From Chaetoderma sp. LZ-2023a (lineage: Eukaryota; Mollusca; Caudofoveata; Chaetodermatida; Chaetodermatidae), in the NCBI GenBank assembly GCA_034401795.1, contig CM067374.1, forward strand, positions 93,774,398 to 93,838,397: DNA of 64,000 nt, read 5' to 3'. The notes beneath the pieces were generated by a model that saw nothing but the letters and a program-made list of their open reading frames with translations, searched no databases and was not told the origin of the DNA. Each line of letters starts with the position of its first letter. Positions within the stretch are counted from its first letter, which is position 1. Shown piece after piece: positions 24,301 through 36,300 of the stretch. The position numbers and the translations under genes are program-made.

Positions 24301-27300
24301 TAAAGAATGTGCTCAAAAAGACAATTTCTGTCTCTTGAATGAACATGTTTTAACACTTTAACACTCATATCAGCCAAAAACGGCTTCTGCAGTAGTCTTG
24401 GGAAATGTCCATTTGCAGACCAAGAGAAGACTATTTTTTTTAATATACCACTGGAATGGTGGCTCGATAACCGAGCCAGTCATTTCAGTGGTAAATTTTC
24501 AGAAACTCATCTCTTGGTATGGAAATTGACATTTTATATGAGAAAATTGAAAAAATGTAGAAAAAAGTTCAGTGTTAAAGGGTTAAGAACACAGTTTCCA
24601 CCTCCAGATTCCTTTGCAGAATATGCGTATGACAATCTTATGCCTATGCTATAATTTTATGCCTGATATATGATATTGCTCCACGTGTAATGATGTCATA
24701 AAAGGCTATTAAGTTACTTTCATGAGCCACCGCCAAACAGGTTTCGAGTCGCCTCCAAACCGGTTTCGCAAAACATACGTTCCGAAAGGTCCAGTTTTTT
24801 TATGCTCTGTGGATTTCGTACAGAGCCTGTCATTCCGAATGATCCCCAGGACTGATAGATCATTCTAAACGATCTGTGTTGCAGTAAAAGCACTGATGTC
24901 AAAATTAAAATTTTAAATGAAATTAAATGATGAACTTGTTCATTTGTCAACAAATTTGGTGGACGATTTTGTTGTCGTAGACAACAACATCGTCCTAAAA
25001 AATTGTTGAAAAATGTACACCAGATTCTTTGCCATGGACACTGGAAAAGATAGCATTTTGACATCAGAGTGCTAAGAGTTAACATAAATGTTTGGCCACA
25101 CAGCGTCAAGTGTTTAACCCTTACCGCTCTGAGGTCAATGTTCTGGTTTTTAATGTGTCAATAGCAAAGAAGCTGGTGTACATTTTTCAACAATTTTGGT
25201 GGACGATGTGACAGAACATCTTCCACCAAATTTGTTGAAAAATAAACACAGTTCATCTTTTAATTTAAAATTTTAACATCAGAGTCGTAAGGGTTAACCT
25301 GGCGTGTTTTAATCACGCCTGTGCCATAGATGAAACTAGTCCACAGAAAATACAGACAACAAGGAAGGAGAAATTGATTTGATAATCTTTCACTAAAATG
25401 TCTGGATTATAACTAAATATTAACCAAGCGTGTGGGTTTGTTATATCTTTAGATTCCATTTATGTTAATCAAATGGTTAATTGTACTAATGATGCTAAAC
25501 CCTTGTTTAGTTAAAATGGTGTTTTCAATGCATATATGTACATGCAGGTTTTTGTACACTTTTTCATTGAACATCGAAACATGCTTTGCCAAATGTTTTT
25601 CTCACAAACAGGTTTAATCTATTGCAGGCAGCATCGACTTTCAGTCCAGTCGTTTTTCAACATATTTGTGTTATGACTTTCCCTCGCTTCCCGCCGCTGT
25701 TCACTCATATCCCAGAACAAAGAAACGGCCATAACTTATGTGTGTTTACTATTTGTGAAAGCTATATGTAGTATTATGATGTGCTTCACTGTAATTTTGT
25801 ATTCTATTATTGAGAAATTATTAAACAATCAATGTCGAGTCTCATCATATGGCTTTGTATTTTCATTCTTAACCCTTTCACTGATGAATTACCCATATCT
25901 CATTTTCATCATTACCATGCAGGAAAACTGTTGAATATTTTGAAATTAATTTGACTGGAAGCCATTGCAGCAATGGCTTCCAGTCAAATTAATTCCAAAA
26001 TATTGAACAGGATAAGTTTTATATATCGTAAAGAATACACTTTTTCAAGGATTTGTTGTTTGAAGGGCTAATTGTGACATAACATCCTGACATGCCAGAA
26101 CTGCCATTTTTGTTTTACATTATTTAACATCTTTTGATTAGAAATTTTCTTTACAGCAAATATCCAAGATGATAGGATTGGCTTTCAGCTACATGTGTCA
26201 AAGATAATTGAAATATTGTAATCTATCTGACTCTGTAATTGTCATAATGAAAACTTGTCATCATTTGAATTGAAGAGTCTTGGAGATCGACTGACCTCCA
26301 CCATTCATGTAATCTCACTAAGACCACTGCCTCTAAAGCAGTAACGGCTTTCGCTGAATTTATTCTCCTGATATTCTTGAACAGCCTCATTTTAATCATT
26401 AGATATCAAGCCGGCTTCTGCAGTGGCGTTGAGAAATGTCCAGTTGCAGGCCAAGAAACAATTTTTTTGAAAATTTATCTCTGGAATAGCGGGCTCGATA
26501 ACCGAGCCAGCCATTCCAGTCTTAAATTGTCAAAAATAGTCATCTCTTCACTTGAAAATGGACATTCAATAAGGAAATATTTACATGTTCTTGATCATTC
26601 TTAGTGTAAGACTCTGTTGTAACCCTGCTTCTAAAGAATATACAATGAAATTATTCCATAGATTTTATTTGACGTTTTCATTTTGGAAATATTGCTACAT
26701 GTTTCTGCTTGCGATTATTCTAACGGCTTACACTTGTTCTCTTTCTTGTTTACGCGCTCGCTCACTCACTTGCTGTTTTATAACTTTCTCTGGTGCAGCG
26801 ACGCTGCCCGAGTCGATTGCGGCCACTAACACTGATCTACTAACCACTGACACACTGCTCTCTGTCAATCTTCCTGTAGAGATGTCTGGAACCATGTCTC
26901 CGTCAAGGGCCTCGCCTGTTGCAGGTGGGTCTCCATTTTGTGCTTTTCTAGATTTAATTTTACCTTTCTATATTCTTATAAAATCTTTCAAAATAAAACT
27001 CTAAGAAGGACATGATTGTGTTCTCAAAACAAATAAATAGGAGTCAGTGAGTAGAACAGTTCTAGTGTTTTTAAAGCACTATTAACAGGTAATGGGTACC
27101 TAAGCTACAACCAACAATTCTATCTTAAGAGATCATTAATTTAGGGAATTCCAAAGGTAGTCAGTATATAGAGAGATGGCTTCTTAGACCTCTAATGGTC
27201 AAAACTGTCAAAACATACCTTTGCAGTGGTCTTAGTAATGTACATATGCAGGACAAGAGAAAACTATTTTTGAACATTTTATCTGGATTAACTGGATGAG

Positions 27301-30300
27301 TTATCGAGCTAGACATTCCGATTTTCAAAAATAATTTTGTTTTGGTTTGTAAATGGACATTCCTCAAGGTCACTGCAGACCCTGTTATTGTCCGGCCTAG
27401 CTATTAAATGCTGGTCAATTCGCATAAGAAATGTTATTTAAGATCACCAGATCGTGGTTGTCACTCAGATAGCTGCCTTAAAGTACCTGAGTAATCTGTC
27501 ACATAAAGACATATGAGGACATAAACAGACTGCAGAAATTAATAATAGGGTTGCATGTTCCTCTCCCCAAACTAAGAACATAATCTGGTGAGGCATTGAC
27601 TTTCTGTTGTCGAGATGAATCAGTAATTTAAATTTTGAAATTTATCAAAGCTGTGATATATAAGTTTAGTAAACTATTAACAAATATATTTTGTTGTTTT
27701 TCAATTAGCTACAGAAGAGGCCTACAAAGAGTCTGCTGATGCCCTTGACTCTATGACCTCAGGGATTGATTTCTTAGGCGGGGCTCTTGAGGGTGGAGAC
27801 AGTAACCCGCAACATATTACCTCCATTACCCCATCAGCAGGAGATGATCTCGGTTTGATGGAACCGTTGTCTATTGGATTAACTGGACTGACACCAACAT
27901 CAGAATTACCTCGGTCAAGTCCACTCCATTCTAGTGGTCAGATGATTGATTTAGGTGGCCCCATTGCTGGCGGATTCTCTAGCCAGCCATTGGGATTTAA
28001 TAGCCAGCCAATTGGATTGGGCTCCACTTATTCTGGTCAGGGACTTACAAATGTTGGCTTTACCAGTGTAATTGGTGGTGTGATGTCTCACAGCACTGAG
28101 CTTACTGGTTTACCCGGAGTAGATGGAACTGGTTACAACCCCGGAATGACTGCACCTGGAAGCCCATTCAGACCTTCTCCTGCTGGCAGCCCTGGGATGG
28201 TGACAACTGGTGGTTTTGTACCAGATTACAGTAGTCAATCAGGATTGTTCGGTGGTACACAGGGAATTGGATACTCAGTTGGAACAGGCAGTATAGGTAC
28301 TCAGTCATATGGATTAGGCTCTCCTAGTATGATGGCTAGTCCAAAAAGAGAGCAACCGACAAAACATGATCCACTCGCTGACCTTACTGCTGGACTCATG
28401 GGTACAAAATCTGGCCAGGGAAAGAGAATGACAGGCCATACCAGCTCTGGGGTCAGAGGTCAAGGCATCACCATGGATGCTGCAGGTTGTAACTGCTACA
28501 GAAATAGTATATGTTGTTAACAGTGTTAAATGACATTGCGTTGATTTCACCACACATTTAGTTGATTTAGAGAAGAAATATTTAATAGATTTTCTGTGGT
28601 TTAGATTTCTAACACATTTTATGACTGATTTTAGTTCCTAGCATGTACATTTTGTAGTTTGTATGTAAATTCTGTCCAGTGCAGGTTATTTGAATGTTGT
28701 GTTTGTGCTGCTAATATTCAGTATGTTGACAGAGATGTGAACTAGTTAGTGCATATTTCCCGCTCGCACGTGCAGTCTCTCTTTGCTCACATTCAGTATT
28801 TGTTGTTGCATGTTTTTATGCTTGCTTGTATTGTCAGATCTTTGTAATGCGCATGATTAGCTTTGTATTTCCAAAATGATTCGAGCAATGGATGAATCCA
28901 GTTTTAGTTATACCCTGCCCGTCACTAACTAATCACCTCCCGACGCTTTTTCCGTGTTGGGATCAATCAATCCCTACACTCTGAATCTCAATTTCCAGAA
29001 AGCTTTAATTCAGGTAAGCTGTTGAATATTTTGAAACTAATTTGGCTGGGTGCTGTTGCTTTGTGCCCAGTCAAATTAGTTTCAAACTATTCAACAGAAT
29101 ATTTATTAAATAATAAAGACATGAATGAAGGAAATTCACCAAATATGTTGGGATTTAACCAATTACTCATTCTGTTCTCTTAAACTTTCCAGACACACTC
29201 GAACTTGTCTAACTGTCCCATGTTTCTGCTCTTAAATGTAGGTGGTTCATTAAAATGGATAAATCATGTGACCACCCATCTTAAGGAACCACCATCATTA
29301 CCATCATCTATTTACTATGGCAAATGAGTTGCATTAACCGTTTAAACATTTTAATTGTCAACCCGACGAGAAACGGCCTATGCAGTGGTCATGAGAAGCG
29401 TAAATTTGCAGATTTAAGACTTTGAAAATTTTACCACTGGAATGACTAGCTCGTAAATCGAGCCAGTCATTCCAATACTATATTTTCAAAAATACTCCTT
29501 TACCTGCAAATGTACATTCACTAAGCAAAGAATTTCTGTCCATTAAAGTGTTAATGGTCAAGTCAGCTGAAAATTCTTCTGCAGTTGTCTTGAAAAATGT
29601 TATTTTGGAAATTAAAAGACCATTTTTGAAAAGTTACCACTAGAATGACTAGCTGGGTAACAGGCACTCATTCCAGTGCCACATTTTCCAAAATAATCTC
29701 TTGGTCTACAAATGGACATTTCTTCTGAGAAAAGTTTGACCATTAAAATGTCACCATTCAAGTGTTAAGCAACAGCCTGTCTTCAGTGACCATGTTTTAA
29801 TGGCTCACGCAGTGTCCATTGCAGACAGGTTTGACTGTATGTAGTTATTTGGACACAAAATCTTGTAAGCTTTTAACCTGCTGTCCATTATGTTAACTGC
29901 CATATTTTTCAAACATCTATCATGTCTGTAGTTAGTTAACCCTTAGCTGTTCTGATGTCAATATTCTATATTTTACTGTGTCAATATCAAAGAAACTGAT
30001 GTACATTTTTCAACAATTGTGCTGGAAGATGTTGCTGTCTATGACAGCACCATCTCCCACCAAATTTGTTGAAAAATGTACACGAGATAATCTTTTAATT
30101 TAATTTGAAAATTTTAAATTTTTGACACCAGAGTGGTAGGGTTTAAGCCTTTAATGGTCAAGCTGGTTAAAACTGTTCTTTGCAGTCTTCTAGGAAGAAT
30201 GTCCATTTGCAAGGCAAGAGAATTTTAATTTTGAAAATTTATCGGATGAATGACCCGCTTAATATGCAAGCCAGTCATGCTAGTTGTAAATCTTTAAAAA

Positions 30301-33300
30301 ATAGTCTCTTGGCCTGCAAATAGACATTCACTAAGCAAGGATATCAATTTTCTTGACCAATCTTGACCATTAAAGGGTTTAACTCTTTCAGGGTCAGATT
30401 TGGTCAAGAAAATTTCAATTTACTATTTGAAAATGTTCATCTGCCCGCCAAGAGAACTTTTTTTTACAATTTACCACTGGAATGCCTGACTTGGTTATCG
30501 AGCCAGTCATTCCAGTGGTAAATTTTCAAATATGGTCTTATCATGGCCTGCAAATGGTCATTTCACAGGACTACTGCAGAGGCTGGTTTTGGCCGGCTTA
30601 ACCATTAAATGGTTAACTTAGTCAACTCCTCATTCTATTGAAACAGATTTAACAGTGAAAGTTGTTGCTGCCTTAGACAGGTTTCCGTTCATGTCTATAT
30701 CTCAGTTTTATAATTCTAATATTGAAAATTTGGATGACTTCCATTCATCATATAAATAAAATATACAATATTTTTGCAAACGATGTAATAGTACATTTGA
30801 CAAATTGGTACTCAAATGTATGTCCAGTACTTTGGCTCTATAAAGGTTTATTACGTTGGCATTGTTTGTCTGTGATATCAATTGTGTTGGACTCGTACAT
30901 ATATGAAGGAAACATCGAAACAGACCATGATGTGAGATGCAGTAGAGCCATTCTGACTACCATGGCTGAAATTCAGCAAGGGAAGGATGACCATCTTAAA
31001 AATCAGTTTTACGAATCTCTGGAATTAAAATGTGTGTTATGACTTTAGGTATATGTGAGATGTCCATTTTTGTTTTCTGTACCTGTCAGCATGGATCTGT
31101 CAATCATTGTCTCAAATTTGTCCCATCACAGTCACCTTCAACTGCATTGTCTGTTTAGATATGTGGTCTTGTTCTGAGCTACATGTAGTCATTCTAGCCA
31201 CATACATGTATCATTATTAACTACAATTGTATGTATACTGAACCAAAAAAGTTTAGCAACACAGAATATTACTGTATAAACGTTATTTAACAAAAACAAT
31301 AAATTGATTCAAATATATTATTTAATTGATACACACATGTAGGTCATTTTCCAATTTGAACAACAGTCTTGTTACTGTAATGCTAGCATCACGCCTTTAA
31401 CACGGTATCATTCAACGGAAGGGTCCAATTTAAATAATAACACTGAGCTGTCAATACCAGTTGTGATCTCCGCGCGCATTAACCACCACCGTACATCGCT
31501 TTCTCATGCTTCGAATTAAGCACCTGATGTCACGAAGAGGAATCGCATCCCATTCCTGGAGCAGTGCAGCTTCCAGCTCCCGCACGTTGTGAAGATGTGG
31601 ATGGTTCTCACGCACCATACGGCCAAGAATGTCCCACACGTGTTCGATAGGAGACAGGTCTGGTGATCACGCTGGCCAGTCCAACACCGGAACGTTGTTA
31701 GCCTCAAGGAAATCACTGGTGACCCTAGCTGAATGAGGACGGGCGTTGTCTTGCTGGAACAAAGTCTGCATGATGCTGCATAAAAGGGATGACAACAGGG
31801 CGACAACTTCTTCACAGTAAGGTTGAGCCGTTAAATTTCTGCGAATCACAATAAGATCTGTTTTGCCATTTTCATGGATTCTAGCCCACACCATGACATT
31901 GCCGCCACCGAATCTGTCATGCTGAATGATGTTGGCTGCATCATATCGTTCTCCTAAACGTCGCCAAACCCGTTGCCTACCATCCGCCACATCCACACAA
32001 AACCTCGACTCATCACTGAACAAAGCATGACTCCATTGTTGAGCACGCCATCGCTGATGAGTTCTTGCCCATGCAAACCGATTCTCAATGTGACGCTCTG
32101 TTAGCTGAACAGCAACAAGTGGACGACGGGCATGCAGTCCAGCACCATGGTCTGTTTCGCACAGTTTGTGCATGCACTGTAGTGCCGGTAGCGGTGTGCA
32201 AATTATGGGACAGCCGCGGCGCAGTCTCAAACCTGTGACATCGTGATGACGTCACTAAGTAGCGGTCTTCTTGTGGTGTTGTTGCTCTCGGTCTGCCAGA
32301 TCGTGGTCGGTCATTAACATGTCCAGTTTCCTGCTCACGTTGGCATGAACATTAAAATGTCGAGCAACAGTGCGAACGCTCTGCCCAGCAGCGAGTCTTC
32401 CCATTGCTTCATGGCGCTGATTTTCGGGTAGCCCTGGGCGGCGACCCATGTTCAGTAGGGTAAACCTTTAAGCATTTTCTGTTAACGTTCGTTATCTGCT
32501 TTTGCAATATGGTGAATTTTTGCCTTCGCTACCCACCAATGTGGGCCAGTGCATGAAAAATGCATTTTCACATGCAGTAAGCGTGCGGCCGAGAAATGCA
32601 AGAAATGATTTGCATTTCTTCATGATCAGCGAGACATTACATTGACGAAACATGCCTGCAAATTTGGTTATAAATGGACGCATAGTTTTAATACAACAAA
32701 CCAAACTTCACTGTTGCTAAACTTTTTTGGCTCAGTATATGTGAGTTTACAGTGAATACAATAGAATGTCCTATGTGTAGTACAAAATCATGGGCCGTGT
32801 TTGTGTACAATATAGTTACTCTTAATAGCTACTGTCAGGTAGAAGAGGTGATGCACCATGTGGCATGCCAGTTTATCACATGTTTAACCACTCTTGTGGT
32901 AACTTAACCCTTACCACTCTGATGACAAATTTTCAAATTAAAAAGCTGAACTTGTGTCCATTTCTCAACAAATTTGGTGGAAGATGGTGCTGTCATAGAT
33001 AGCAACATCGTCCACCAAAATTGTTGAAAAATGTACACCCATTTTCTTTGCTATTGCCACAGTAAAAGATGAATAATAAAATCAGAGTGCTAAGGGTTAA
33101 GGCTTTTATTGTCAAGCCAGCCCAAAATGGTCTGTACAGTGGTCGTTGAGGAATGTCCATTTGCAGGCAAAGAGGAGACTATTTTTGAAAAATGATCACT
33201 GTAATGACTGGCTTTCTTGGCCTACAAATGTACACCGACTAGGCAAAAATTTGAATTGTCTTTACTATCAACCCTACTGCAGTCACAAGAAATGTGCATT

Positions 33301-36300
33301 TGCAGGACAACAAAGAGGTATTTTCATAAATTTCAGTGGTAAATTTACAAAAGAGTATTTAATTTTCCTTCAAATAGACATTCACTGAGCAAAATTTCCT
33401 GGAAATATCTTGACCATTTGATATGAGTAGCATTTTCAGCTGTTGACAGAAGAGGGATTAAATTCCATTCAATTCGTGGCAACAGATCACTTATTCCAAC
33501 AACTTTGCCCCAGGTCTTTGTTGCCATGGGGAGCTAGTCGAGTATGAACCATGGTCATTTTGGCACTACTCTACTAACTCGAGTAGCTACGAATGTTACC
33601 ATGCAAAATCATCCGTATTGTATCTTTCTTATATTGAGTGCATTAGATTAGCCAATCTTTCAATGTTCACTCTTTTATGGTTTGTGTGTGAATGCCTACA
33701 TGCTTTAAATAAATCCATTTGTAGGACAACAAAAAAGTCATTTTGAAAACCTACCAGTCATTCCAGTGGTAAATTTTCAGAATCAATTCTCTTGTCCTGC
33801 AAATGGACATGATAGACATTGACAAATTAAAAATTTATGCTTTCTTGACCATTCATGCTTTAAGATGATTAGAGGATACATAACCCTTACCACTCTGATG
33901 TCAAAATTTTAAATTTTTGAAGTAAATTAAAAGATCAACTGGTGTTCATTTTTCAACAAATTTGGTGGGAGATGGTGCTGTCGCAGACAGCAACATCTTC
34001 CACCAAAATTGTTGAAAATTCAACACCAGTTTCTTTGATAATGACACAGTAAAAGATAGAATATTAACATCAGAGTGTTAAGGGTTAATTAAACCAAGCT
34101 TTAAAACAATTCTCTGAATTAGTTTGTATATAGCTTAGCGCTGATGATTGCATGTTTCTGATTCCATTTGAGCCATGAATTACCAGAACCTCAATTTCAA
34201 GGTATCTATACAAGTAAGCTGTTGAATATTTTGAAGCTAATTTGACAGGAACGTGTTTCTGCCATAGGCAGCAACAAATCAACACATGACCTACATTTAC
34301 TCATCAAGTTAGTTTCAAAATGCTCAGCACAATTTTTGTCTCGTCTGCAAAGCAGAAAGCGAGACACATGTATCACTTTTCTGGACGACATTAACAATGT
34401 TAAGTCTGCGTTTAGCAAAACTTCTCAGCTTATATACACGTGTGCAAAAGTTAAGCACCACCGTATTTTTACGCACATGCGAGGGTATATTCATGTGCTA
34501 TGAAGAAAGCAATAGCATAAACATTTATGTACCCATCCATCTTAGTGCAAGAGGTAATAATGCAACTAGAGGAATGCTGATTATGATGGTGGGGAAACAC
34601 TGTAAAACGAGGCCTGAATATGGTTACGTTGACACAACTGACAACTATTGCCCTACAGTTGACACACGTGGCTAGATTGTCATTAATGGTGTCTGAAAAC
34701 GAAGTTTAACATCTGTGCACGAGTTTGAGACTGTCATTATTAATACCGGGTATATTCACCTTGTGCCTGGACACGACGTCTCATGCTGGTCACCAACCGA
34801 CTGATACGCCATTGTGGTATTCGTTGCCATTCAAGATGGAGTGCGTCTGTTAATTCCTGTAGGTTCTGCACAGGAGGATCCCTCCTTCTCACCATGTTTC
34901 CCAGAATGTCCCAGATATGCTCAATAGGGTTCATGTCAGGGCTCCTTGCTGGCCATGGTAGGGTTTCGATGGCATTCTGGCGGAGGTATTCATGCACAGC
35001 TCTAGCACGATGTGGTCGGGCGTTGTCATCCATGAATATAGGGTGGGTTCCAGGTGCATGATTTACAAAATGAGGGACCACAACTCTATCCAGTATGGAA
35101 TCTTGATATCTTTGTCCATTTAGTGTTCCAGGTACAGTCAACAGATCCAGCTTACAATCAAATGAGATGCACCCCCATATCATAACGGAACCTCCACCAA
35201 ATGGAACTTCTTCCATGATGTTACGTTGGTCGTACGCCGTGCGTCTGGACCTCCATACACGAGTTCGACCATCTGTTGCATGAAGCAGGAACCGACTTTC
35301 ATCGGACCAGTGTACCCGTCTCCAGGATCTCATGTTCCAGTGTCTTTCGTTGCACCACCTCAGACGCTCCTCTTTGTGGTGTGCAGTGAGGAGAGGACGT
35401 CTGACAGGTCTCCTAGCTTTCATGCCAGCAGCATACAGTCTCCTTTTGACGGTAGACATTGACACTCTATTGCGCGTTTCCCATTGCTGGCTGAGCACTC
35501 TGCTGTTGGTGAATGGAGATCTCCTAACAAGGCGTACTAGGGCTCGATCATCACGTGCAGTAGTCTTCTTCGGTCTTCCAGATCTAGGCCTGTCCTTCAC
35601 CTCGTTAGTTTGCCCATGTTTTGCAATCAAACGACTGATTACAGTATGGTTAATGTTCAGCTGTCTGCCAATCTCTCTGCATGACATACCAGTGGTATGC
35701 ATGCCTATGATTTGCCATTTCACACGATCACTTAACCTTCGTCTTGCCATAGCGGTTCACAATCAAGAGCTAATTCTCTCTGTACAAATAAACCACGGTC
35801 ATGAACACAAAATTCCTAATCTTGTCGCCTAAATCTGTATGTAATGTTCTACACCTCAAACTGGACTTTTACATAACTGAACACGTGTGCTGTTTCCCGC
35901 CACGCACGGACATCAAGCAGCGTGAAGTCATGCATGCATGTGCATTTCGTACTTGGAATTATGTCAGCTAACGCGGGGACAAAAAGTATGGCAGCCTAGT
36001 TGTACCATCATGTTTCTACGTTCTATTGTTTTTGCTGGTGCTTAACTTTTGCACAGGTGTATATTTCAGGATTGGTTAATCCTATTGCAACTAAACTTAG
36101 CTATGTGGTTTTCTATACTTTTAGGAATCGGCATGATGATAATGAAGTCACATGGTCAAAGGTCATGGTCACTGTGACCTTGATACAAAACTTGTTTTTT
36201 CAACTTTAAGTTTTTGTGTTTACCAAATCTTCAGCTTATATTTCAGGATTGGTTAAACTTGGATACATGATTACAGAACTAATTTTGGACACGGTTCCCT

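Larger units (their letters stand above)
29194..29842. mobile_element. TIR-like element with two nested family A MITEs
   Basis: CACACTCGAACTTGTCTAAC on the left and, inverted, GACAGGTTTGACTGTATG on the right, with GACCACCC-type segments inside. It encloses 29334-29554 and 29551-29768. Compare 7556-8253. Confidence 0.5.

Noticed and set aside
25586-25771. Possible PICALM exon after CTATTGCAG at 25628
   Set aside because: No donor in compatible phase, no family similarity, and exons 5 and 6 already join in phase without it.
27753-28520. 255-residue open frame starting ATG at 27753 as a separate gene
   Set aside because: It is the body of exon 7. The frame is open upstream to the acceptor at 27708 and in phase with exons 6 and 8.
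30722-31042. 106-residue open frame in intron 7
   Set aside because: No recognised domain, no splice signals in phase, AT-rich composition like its surroundings.
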